From: JBBQXK01 sp038251625
Lineage (GTDB): Bacteria > Pseudomonadota > Alphaproteobacteria > Rhodobacterales > Rhodobacteraceae
Direction: 5' to 3'
Length of the DNA stretch: 23,602 nt
Assembly: GCA_038251625.1 (NCBI GenBank)
Contig: JBBSBE010000057.1
Coordinates: forward strand, 1-23,602
Shown: piece by piece, positions 1 to 6,233 of the stretch
How positions within the stretch are numbered: the stretch's first letter is position 1
Layout: the number at the start of each line of letters is the position of its first letter
The notes under the pieces: generated by a model
What the model was told of the DNA's origin: nothing
The model's database searches: none
The model's input: only the letters and a program-made list of their open reading frames with translations
Translations under genes and position numbers: made by a program

Positions 1-615
1 GGCATCCTGCATCAGGAAATGCCACGCGGGAACGCGCAGGGGCAGATGCACGGGTTCCAGCTTTGGGCGAACCTGCCATCGGCGCTGAAGATGACGGCGC
101 CGCGCTATCAGGATGTGAAGGGCGCCGATATCCCCGAGATCGTCGAGGATGACGGCACGCGGGTAAAGGTGATCGTGGGGTCGTTCTGGGGCAAGACCGG
201 CCCAGTGGACGGCATTGCCGCCGATCCGCAGTATCTGGATGTCTTCGTGCCTGCCGGGCGGCGCCGAACCTTCAAGCTGGATCGTTGGCGGCGTGCCTTT
301 GCCTATGTGTTCGAGGGCGCGGGAGATTTCCGCGATGCGGCGGCACCCGAGGGGGTGCGGCTCGAAAAGGAAGTGGCGGGGCAAGAGGTGAACATCCGCG
401 ATCTGTCAGGCGACCGGACGCTCGTGCGCTTTGGAACGGGCGACGAAGTAACGGTGACGGCGGGGCCGAAGGGCATCCGGTTTCTTCTGATTTCGGGCCA
501 GCCGTTGCAGGAACCGGTGGCCTGGCACGGGCCAATCGTGATGAACACGCGGGCAGAACTGGAAACCGCGATGCGCGAGCTGCGCAACGGGACGTTCATC
601 AAGCCCGCGCATTGA
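1..615 (+). CDS. Pirin family protein, C-terminal part (5' end outside window)
   Basis: Reading frame 1 is open from the first base and ends with TGA at 613-615, so this is the last 204 codons of a gene that starts upstream. An ATG at 19 is internal and not the start. The fragment opens with GILHQEMP, the end of the pirin cupin motif. Its His4 and Glu6 correspond to the third and fourth metal ligands of pirins (His and Glu of the HxE motif). This is followed by the family's GFQLWANLP and KMTAPRYQ segments and then the second, C-terminal cupin barrel. Pirins are usually about 280-310 residues, so roughly 95 residues with the first two His ligands are missing. Known members are cytosolic iron-binding proteins, some with quercetinase activity and others acting as redox-sensitive regulators; the substrate here cannot be predicted. 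The family call is firm. Confidence 0.9.
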   Translation, partial: GILHQEMPRGNAQGQMHGFQLWANLPSALKMTAPRYQDVKGADIPEIVEDDGTRVKVIVGSFWGKTGPVDGIAADPQYLDVFVPAGRRRTFKLDRWRRAFAYVFEGAGDFRDAAAPEGVRLEKEVAGQEVNIRDLSGDRTLVRFGTGDEVTVTAGPKGIRFLLISGQPLQEPVAWHGPIVMNTRAELETAMRELRNGTFIKPAH

Positions 616-641
616 CAGCCGCGCGGTCCTGCGGCGCTGGC

Positions 642-670
642 TTGCCGCCCTCCTGCCCCCGCGCTAGGGT
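642..670 (+). promoter_or_regulatory. Candidate sigma-70-type promoter, possibly giving a leaderless mRNA
   Basis: TTGCCG at 642-647 is followed by a 17-base spacer and TAGGGT at 665-670. Start of transcription about 7 bases after the -10 element would fall at or next to the ATG at 677, so the lipoprotein mRNA could have little or no 5' leader. The sequence AGGG near 666 could instead act as a ribosome binding site for a longer transcript. The elements are seen; their function is inferred. Confidence 0.45.
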
Positions 671-676
671 GCGACC

Positions 677-919
677 ATGCCTCGCGTCGCTCTCATCGCC
701 CTGTTGTTCCTCGCGGCCTGCGCCGAATTTCCGCAGGTGGATGCCGCTGTCGCGGGCTTTGGCGAAGGCCCGGCGCCGATCCTTCTGCCGACCGATGACT
801 TGCTGGCGCGTGCCAACCAGCCCCCCCTGGCCAGTGACGCCACCCGGGCAGGCGTTGAGGCGCGCGTGGCCCGGCTGAAGGCGCGCGCGGCTGCCGTGCG
901 GGCACGGCCCGCGGCCTGA
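677..919 (+). CDS. Small putative lipoprotein (80 aa)
   Basis: A short secreted protein. Residues 1-15 form a signal peptide: Arg3, a hydrophobic stretch (VALIALLFL), and a lipobox L12-A13-A14-C15. Cleavage would therefore leave Cys15 for lipidation. Asp is absent at position +2 after the Cys (Ala16, Glu17), so Lol-dependent sorting to the outer membrane is plausible. The mature part is about 65 residues, rich in Ala and Arg, ending in a likely helix (residues 55-80), with no recognisable domain. It lies 61 bases after the pirin gene on the same strand and has its own promoter-like elements just upstream. I do not recognise a specific function. The lipoprotein call rests on the signal peptide alone. 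Confidence 0.7.
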   Translation: MPRVALIALLFLAACAEFPQVDAAVAGFGEGPAPILLPTDDLLARANQPPLASDATRAGVEARVARLKARAAAVRARPAA

Positions 920-1005
920 CCCCTGCGGTCGGACCACGCGTCGCTTGCGCCGATATGGGCGGCAGGATGGCTATGAAGGTCTGCGACCAGTGAAGGATTG
1001 CGACC

Positions 1006-1812
1006 ATGGATCCACACCATGTCATCGGCACCATAACCGCCGCGCTACGCAATGCCCCGCTCGTACGTGCGCTGTTCCTTGGCGGCAGCCACGGCAATGG
1101 GTTGGCCGACCCTTATAGCGATATCGACTTTCTGCTGGTTGCCCGCGATGGCGCGACGGACGCGGTTGCAGCCCTTTGGCGCAGCGCGGTGGAACAGACC
1201 GGCGAAATCGTTCTTTGGTGGGACAGGACAACCCGCCCGACCCTGATCAATGCCATCACCGATGATTGGACGCGCACCGACGTGGTGATCTTGCGCCCCG
1301 ATCAGATGGGCGCGCAGAGACAGGCCGGGTTGAAGGCGCTTTTCGACCATGACGGCATCTATGGCGGCCTTGCCTATGCGGCAGAACCGGGCGGGCAGAG
1401 CCCCGCAAGACTGACCTGGCAGATCGAAGAGTTCATCCGGATCTTGGGCCTTCTGCATCTTGCGGCAGGGCGGAAGGAGTACATCAACGGGGTTCTGGGC
1501 GTCTTCCACCTGCGCAATCTGCTGGTTGATCTTCTGATCGAAGAAACCGCCGCGCCGCACCGGGGTGGTGCGCTGCATCTGAACCGCCTGCTGACCGAGG
1601 AACAAAAAGGGCTTCTGACATCCTTGCCACCGCCCGTGCCCGAACGACAGGCAATGATCGCCGCGCATCTGGCCTATGCTGCAGCCTATCTGCCGCGCGC
1701 GCGTCAGCGCGCGGTCCTGCTGGGCGCTGTGTGGCCCGAGCGGTTCGAGCAGGCGACGTGGCGCATGCTTGGCCGGACGCTTGCGGTGGAGCGGCCCTAC
1801 ACCCCGCATTGA
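1006..1812 (+). CDS. Nucleotidyltransferase-fold protein of unknown substrate (268 aa)
   Basis: The N-terminus carries the Pol-beta-type nucleotidyltransferase signature: G26-G27-S28 followed by an acidic pair D39 and D41 in a PYSDIDFLLV strand. D92 in RTDVVIL is a good candidate for the third metal-binding Asp. The remaining ~150 residues are mostly helical, as in aminoglycoside adenylyltransferases and related small-molecule nucleotidyltransferases. The length (268 aa) suits that group. A ribosome binding site, GAAGGA at 992-997, lies 8 bases before the ATG and supports this start. Neighbours (a lipoprotein gene and hom) give no clue to its substrate. It could be an aminoglycoside-type nucleotidyltransferase or a housekeeping NTase. 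No antibiotic resistance should be assumed from sequence alone. Confidence 0.75.
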   Translation: MDPHHVIGTITAALRNAPLVRALFLGGSHGNGLADPYSDIDFLLVARDGATDAVAALWRSAVEQTGEIVLWWDRTTRPTLINAITDDWTRTDVVILRPDQMGAQRQAGLKALFDHDGIYGGLAYAAEPGGQSPARLTWQIEEFIRILGLLHLAAGRKEYINGVLGVFHLRNLLVDLLIEETAAPHRGGALHLNRLLTEEQKGLLTSLPPPVPERQAMIAAHLAYAAAYLPRARQRAVLLGAVWPERFEQATWRMLGRTLAVERPYTPH

Positions 1813-1883
1813 CCCGTCCTGCGCGATATCGGGGCGATCTTGCCGTTTCACGGTGTGCTGCGTGTTCCGAACCGGCCACCGCG

Positions 1884-1912
1884 TTGCGCGTGAGCGCGCG
1901 ATAGGCTAGCTG
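1884..1912 (+). promoter_or_regulatory. Candidate promoter for hom
   Basis: TTGCGC at 1884-1889, a 17-base spacer and TAGCTG at 1907-1912 lie in the 130-base gap before hom and would give a leader of about 24 bases. The -10 match is weak. No attenuator-like leader peptide rich in Thr or Ile codons was seen in this gap. Confidence 0.3.
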
Positions 1913-1942
1913 ACGCTGCATCACGGACCGAAGGAGATCCCC

Positions 1943-3232
1943 ATGCCGCCCGCCCCGCTTCGCCTAGGTCTGGCCGGTCTTGGCACTGTCGGCATCGGGG
2001 TGGTGAAGATCATGCAGGCGCAAGCCGACCTGATCGCCGCACGCGCGGGCCGGGCGGTGGAGATCACCGCCATCTCGGCCCGGGACAGCAGCAAGAACCG
2101 CGATGCGGATCTGTCCGGCTACGTGTGGGAAGACGATCCCGTGGCGCTGGCCATCCGGCCCGATATCGACGTCTTCGTCGAGGTGATGGGCGGCCATGAC
2201 GGCCCGGCCCGTGCAGCGACAGAGGCCGCAATCGCGGCGGGCAAGGATGTGGTGACGGCGAACAAGGCGCTGCTTGCCCATCACGGCCACACGCTGGCGC
2301 TGGCGGCAGAGGAAAAGGGCGCCGTAATCCGGTTCGAGGCGGCGGTGGCGGGCGGCATTCCCGTGATCAAGGCGTTGACGGAAGGCCTGGCCGCCAACCG
2401 CATGAGGCGGGTGATGGGGGTTATGAACGGCACGTGCAACTATATCCTGACGCGGATGCAATCCGCGGGCCTTCCCTATGACACGGTGTTTGAGGAGGCC
2501 CGGCAATTGGGCTATCTGGAGGCCGACCCCAACCTTGACGTGGGGGGGATCGATGCAGGCCACAAACTATCGCTGTTGGCCGCCATTGCCTTTGGCACGC
2601 AAGTGAACTTTGACGCGGTGGAACTGGAGGGGATCGGCGCCATCTCCATCGACGATATCCACCGCGCCGCCGACATGGGCTATGTGATCAAGCTGCTGGG
2701 TGTCGCGCAGATGACGGGCCGGGGGCTGGAGCAGCGGATGACGCCCTGCCTTGTGCCCGCCGAAAGCCCGCTTGGCCAGTTGCAGGGCGGTACCAACATG
2801 GTGGTGTTGGAGGGTGATGCGGTAGGCCAGATCGTGCTGCGGGGCGCGGGGGCCGGACAGGGCCCAACAGCGAGCGCCGTGATGGCCGATGTGATCGACC
2901 TTGCGCGCGGTATCCGCATCCCCACGTTCGGACAACCGGCCGCCATACTGACCAAAGCGCAGGCTGCGGCGGTGGCAACGCCCGCGCCCTGGTATCTGCG
3001 GATGACGCTGATCGACAAGCCCGGCGCGCTGGCGCGGATCGCAACGGCGCTGGGGGATGCGGGCATCTCGATCGACCGGATGCGCCAGTACGGGCATCAG
3101 GACGCAAACGCCCCGGTGCTGATCGTCACCCACAAGGCCACGCGCGACGATGTGGCCGATGCGATGGGCCGCTTTGCGGCAACGGGCGTTGTGGTGGGCG
3201 TGCCGGTCGCGCTGCGGATCGAAGAGGTCTAG
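1943..3232 (+). CDS. hom: Homoserine dehydrogenase
   Basis: Cytosolic NAD(P)H-dependent enzyme (EC 1.1.1.3) that reduces aspartate semialdehyde to homoserine, the branch point to threonine, isoleucine and methionine. The 429-residue protein has the usual monofunctional layout. An N-terminal Rossmann fold has the loop GLGTVG at 12-17. The TANK segment around N107-K108 and the AGGIPVIK motif at 136-143 follow. The catalytic domain has NGTCNYIL (162-169) and the EADPNLDVGGIDAGHKL stretch (193-209). A C-terminal ACT domain (about 350-425) is typical of threonine feedback control. There is no fused aspartokinase. The ribosome binding site AAGGAG at 1931-1936 lies 6 bases before the ATG. The TAG stop overlaps the stop codon of the convergent exonuclease gene by 4 bases. 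Confidence 0.97.
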   Translation: MPPAPLRLGLAGLGTVGIGVVKIMQAQADLIAARAGRAVEITAISARDSSKNRDADLSGYVWEDDPVALAIRPDIDVFVEVMGGHDGPARAATEAAIAAGKDVVTANKALLAHHGHTLALAAEEKGAVIRFEAAVAGGIPVIKALTEGLAANRMRRVMGVMNGTCNYILTRMQSAGLPYDTVFEEARQLGYLEADPNLDVGGIDAGHKLSLLAAIAFGTQVNFDAVELEGIGAISIDDIHRAADMGYVIKLLGVAQMTGRGLEQRMTPCLVPAESPLGQLQGGTNMVVLEGDAVGQIVLRGAGAGQGPTASAVMADVIDLARGIRIPTFGQPAAILTKAQAAAVATPAPWYLRMTLIDKPGALARIATALGDAGISIDRMRQYGHQDANAPVLIVTHKATRDDVADAMGRFAATGVVVGVPVALRIEEV

Positions 3233-5298
3233 TTCAGGTCTTTCAGAAGGCGCCCGTGGCGGCGCACTTCCGCAAGTACCTGTCCGAAGGTGGAAAACCC
3301 CCGCGCGTCCAGCATCGGGATGAGACGCAGGAACGCCTCTGCCGTGGCGCGTGCGTCCCCGATGGCAGTGTGGCGCGCTTCTTCGGGGATAGTGATGCCA
3401 AGGCGATGGGTCAGCGCGTCCAGACTGTGTTCGGCCGATTGACCGAAGACGACGGCCGACAAAAGCACCGTATCCAGCACGGGATGATCGAACGGGGCGC
3501 CGATGGCGGGCTCATGTCGGCGCAGGAAGGCCATGTCGAAGGGCGCGTTGTGGGCCACAAGGACGGCCCCTTGTGCAAAACGATGGAAATCGCGGCCGGC
3601 GATGGCGATGGGCGGGGCGGCGGCGACCATCGCATCGGTGATCCCGTGCACCGCGCTTGATCGGGCAGGGATGGGCCGGGCGGGGTTGACCAGGGTATCG
3701 AACACCTCCCCCGCCGCGTAGCGCCCGTTCACGATGCGAATGGCCGCGATCTGCACGATCTCATCGCCCTGATCGGGCAAAAGGCCGGTGGTTTCGGTAT
3801 CGAAGACCACCGCCGTAAGGTCGGCGAGCCGCGTATCCGCCACCCCGGCCCCGCTCATGCGCGACAAAAGGTCGAAATCGTAAACGACGGCGCGGGCGAT
3901 GGGGGCGGGGCGCGGCCCTGCGTGGCGCTGCACGGGCAAGGGCAGGCAGAGCGTCTGGCCATGGACGGTGGCTTCGGGCCAGAGGTCGGTCGCGTGGGCG
4001 GTCAGCACGGCGCGGCCCGTGATGCCGGGCAGACCTCTGTCGATCCCTTCGTCCAGCCAGCGATCAAGCTGGCCGATGGGCAGCGGCGCGCCCTGCCAGG
4101 CAAGGTGCAGCGTGGCCCCTGCCCCGTCGTCGGTCAGCACCACGCGGAAGGCACGGGCAAAACCCGCATCTGCCAGCGCATGGCCAAGGCGGCCCAGAAG
4201 CGCGATCACCTCGAACCCGTTGCAGCGCAGGATCAGGGGCGCGGCGTCGGCCTCGGCGGTCAGGCCCGCCGCCATCAGGCGCGCGGCGATCCCTTCGACA
4301 AGGTCAGAGGCGCGAGCCGTGCCGATCCAGCCCGCGCCGTGCCGCGCCTCGTGCCGCCGGGCGAGATCGGTGACATCTGCACTTAGCGCGCGCACCTCAT
4401 CGCGAAGCGCCGCTTCCATCATGGGGGGAAGCGGCTCGCCTTCGGGCAGCACACCAAGGATCGCCGCAAGCGCGGCGGCAGGGCGGCGCAGGCGGTCCAG
4501 CGTTTCGGTCAGCAAAGCCTCGCGTTCGGCATCGGCGGCAAGGTCGGCGGTGATGTCGCGGAAGGTCAGCACATAGCCGGGCTGCACGGCCCCCGGGTCA
4601 CCCAGAAGCCGCATTCGGGCCGACAGCACGCGCGCCCCGGCCACGGTTGTGCACAAGATATCCGATACGGCCTCGGCCTCGCCCGCCGAAATCAGGCGCT
4701 CTTGCGCGTGGCGGATCGGGCCTTCGTGCAGGTAGTCGAAGAGCGAACGATCAAGGCCCGGCGCGGCGCCCAGAAGATCGGCGGCGGCGCCATTGTAGAA
4801 GACCAGAAGATGCTGGCCCGAGACCAGCAAAACCCCAGCGGCCACGTCGGACAAAAGCGCCTCAAGCCGCTGGTTTTCATCGGCGAGCCGTGTCGTCTCG
4901 CGGGCGACGGCCTCGGCCAGTGCGGTCTGCGTTTCAGCCAGCCGGGCAGCGGCAGCGGCTGCGGCAGGGGCGAGATCGCCAAGGTAGCGGCCGGGCTTGG
5001 TGTCGATATCGCCCCCCGCCCCGGCATGGGCGCGGGCGCGCAGGGAAGCCGCCAGCGCCTCGGCCGGGCGGGCCACGTTGCGATCAAAGAGCAGCCACAC
5101 CCAGACGATCAGCCCCAACGCAGCAAAGCCCGCGATCAGGCCGCCCTGCACAAATCCGTCGGCAGCGCCCGCCATCCCCAGCCGGTGCCATCCGGCCCAG
5201 AGGCCAAAGCCCAGCATCGCCAGCACCCCTGCCGCCAGCCCCGCAAAGATCAGCGCCACGCGGATCCGCAGGCCAAACCTTGCAAACGGGCCGGTCAT
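3229..5298 (-). CDS. Membrane PAS/degenerate kinase protein fused to DnaQ-like 3'-5' exonuclease (689 aa)
   Basis: Two membrane segments (about 13-37 and 51-71) are followed by a HAMP-like/coiled-coil linker (75-150), a PAS-like domain (about 147-250), a remnant histidine-kinase region (about 255-456) and a complete DEDDh exonuclease domain (about 494-665). The exonuclease residues are all present: D500 and E502 in DTET, D588 in HNAPFD, and H643 and D648 in HTAIGD. In the kinase-like part, the segment resembling an H-box (LRRPAAALAAI) has D268 where the phospho-acceptor His would be, and no clear ATP-binding N-box is visible. A C-terminal kinase-like end (HGQTLCLPLPV) remains. The reading frame stays open 34 codons further upstream into the receiver gene; the ATG at 5298 is preferred because it is preceded by AAAGGGGGGGG and starts the membrane segment. 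The exonuclease would face the cytoplasm. Its substrate is unknown; it is not the replicative epsilon subunit. Confidence 0.85.
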   Translation of the reverse strand: MTGPFARFGLRIRVALIFAGLAAGVLAMLGFGLWAGWHRLGMAGAADGFVQGGLIAGFAALGLIVWVWLLFDRNVARPAEALAASLRARAHAGAGGDIDTKPGRYLGDLAPAAAAAAARLAETQTALAEAVARETTRLADENQRLEALLSDVAAGVLLVSGQHLLVFYNGAAADLLGAAPGLDRSLFDYLHEGPIRHAQERLISAGEAEAVSDILCTTVAGARVLSARMRLLGDPGAVQPGYVLTFRDITADLAADAEREALLTETLDRLRRPAAALAAILGVLPEGEPLPPMMEAALRDEVRALSADVTDLARRHEARHGAGWIGTARASDLVEGIAARLMAAGLTAEADAAPLILRCNGFEVIALLGRLGHALADAGFARAFRVVLTDDGAGATLHLAWQGAPLPIGQLDRWLDEGIDRGLPGITGRAVLTAHATDLWPEATVHGQTLCLPLPVQRHAGPRPAPIARAVVYDFDLLSRMSGAGVADTRLADLTAVVFDTETTGLLPDQGDEIVQIAAIRIVNGRYAAGEVFDTLVNPARPIPARSSAVHGITDAMVAAAPPIAIAGRDFHRFAQGAVLVAHNAPFDMAFLRRHEPAIGAPFDHPVLDTVLLSAVVFGQSAEHSLDALTHRLGITIPEEARHTAIGDARATAEAFLRLIPMLDARGFSTFGQVLAEVRRHGRLLKDLN

Positions 5299-5304
5299 GC
5301 CGTT

Positions 5305-5312
5305 CCCCCCCC
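5305..5312 (-). promoter_or_regulatory. G8 tract forming the ribosome binding site of the exonuclease gene
   Basis: On the minus strand, AAAGGGGGGGGAACGGC precedes the ATG at 5298. The run of eight G is the only Shine-Dalgarno-like sequence, and it lies in the 16-base gap after the receiver gene's stop codon. Change of run length would alter spacing but not the protein. Confidence 0.5.
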
Positions 5313-5314
5313 TT

Positions 5315-5704
5315 TCAGGCCCCGTCGCCCAGAAGCCTGCGCACCTCTTGCCGCAATTCCTTGAGCTCGAACGGCTTCGAGATGAAGCCGTCGGCGCCAA
5401 GCGCCAGCCCCTTGCGCCGCTCCACGGCAGACCCGCGCGCCGTCATCATCAGGATCTTCACATCCGCCAGCGTGGGGTCGAGCCGCACGTTCTGACAGAT
5501 GTCATACCCCGACACTTCGGGCAGCATCACATCCAGCAGCACAAGGTCAGGGTGCGTGTCGCGGATGCGGGCCAGAGCCTCGGCCCCGTTGGCCACGCGA
5601 TCATGGTCATAGCCTTCGCGGGTGATAAGGTAATCAAGCGCGATGGCGATGTTGTCCTCATCCTCGACCACCAGAACCCGATGCCTGCGACCTGCCTCTG
5701 CCAT
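5315..5704 (-). CDS. Stand-alone response-regulator receiver protein (129 aa)
   Basis: A single CheY-like receiver domain with no output domain. The acidic pair is E14-D15 (VVEDED), the predicted phospho-acceptor is D58 in LVLLDVMLP, the switch Thr is T88 (MMTAR) and the conserved Lys is K110 (SKPF). All key residues are present, so it should be phosphorylatable by a kinase or by acetyl phosphate. The start codon lies 3 bases after the stop of the upstream membrane-protein gene, and the downstream sensor-like exonuclease gene begins 16 bases after its stop. This suggests co-expression. The adjacent protein looks like a degenerate kinase, so the phospho-donor is uncertain. With no DNA-binding domain, it probably works by protein-protein contact; the exonuclease fusion protein or the DUF294 protein are natural but unproven partners. 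Confidence 0.9.
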   Translation of the reverse strand: MAEAGRRHRVLVVEDEDNIAIALDYLITREGYDHDRVANGAEALARIRDTHPDLVLLDVMLPEVSGYDICQNVRLDPTLADVKILMMTARGSAVERRKGLALGADGFISKPFELKELRQEVRRLLGDGA

Positions 5705-5707
5705 GGC

Positions 5708-6229
5708 TTACCCTTCCCTGCAGGCCGCGGCCTGCATCGCATCATCCGGCCCCGGCGTGACCCATGCACCACCCGTCAGCGTGCCGTCGGGCGCGAGCGT
5801 GGCACCGCCAATGAGATCGGCGTGCCGCCCGCTGGCACAGTCAAAGCCCAGGGGGATGCGCTTGGTCGAAACCCAGCGTTGCACGACCATCAAATCGGCG
5901 AGGCGGATCGCGGGGTTCACCTCGGATGTTTTCATGCTGGTGCGGTCAAGCGCCAGGAACCGGGTGGACAGGGGAAAAAGGTAGGTCCACGGGCGCAGGG
6001 GGCTGGGGTCCTGCGGGGCGGCGACGATGACCACCTCTTTCGGCAGGGCGCCGGTGACGCGGGGGTACCAGCTATATTCGCTCCATACCGAAAAGGTGAT
6101 AATTCCGGCGCCAAGGGCGGCCGGGATCGTCCATCGCGGCAGGCGCGAGCGGCTGAGCCAGCGCAGGGCCAGCACAATGCCCGCGATCCCCGCACCTGCC
6201 GTAATGGCCGCAAGTATGTCGATCAGCAT
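5708..6229 (-). CDS. Small membrane protein of unknown function (173 aa)
   Basis: Two hydrophobic segments (about 3-24 and 33-50) flank a short Arg-rich loop (SRSRLPR) and are followed by a soluble domain of about 120 residues. The positive loop should be cytoplasmic, putting both termini outside, so the C-terminal domain is probably periplasmic. The domain contains WTYLFPLSTRFLALD and a later Gly-rich part ending near a single Cys at 170, with no motif I can assign. The frame is open 30 codons upstream, but the ATG at 6229 is chosen: GGAG lies 8 bases before it, inside the end of the DUF294 gene, and it begins the first membrane segment. It starts 4 bases after the DUF294 stop and ends 3 bases before the receiver start, so it is tightly embedded in this operon. 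The role is unknown. Confidence 0.75.
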   Translation of the reverse strand: MLIDILAAITAGAGIAGIVLALRWLSRSRLPRWTIPAALGAGIITFSVWSEYSWYPRVTGALPKEVVIVAAPQDPSPLRPWTYLFPLSTRFLALDRTSMKTSEVNPAIRLADLMVVQRWVSTKRIPLGFDCASGRHADLIGGATLAPDGTLTGGAWVTPGPDDAMQAAACREG

Positions 6230-6233
6230 GGCG

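Noticed and set aside
2540..2550. G7 run inside hom as a frameshift site
   Set aside because: The reading frame is intact on both sides and the protein matches the family throughout.
5299..5400. N-terminal extension of the exonuclease protein by 34 codons
   Set aside because: It lies inside the receiver gene in another frame, is Ser/Arg-rich, and the ATG at 5298 has a G-rich ribosome binding site and a membrane segment directly after it.
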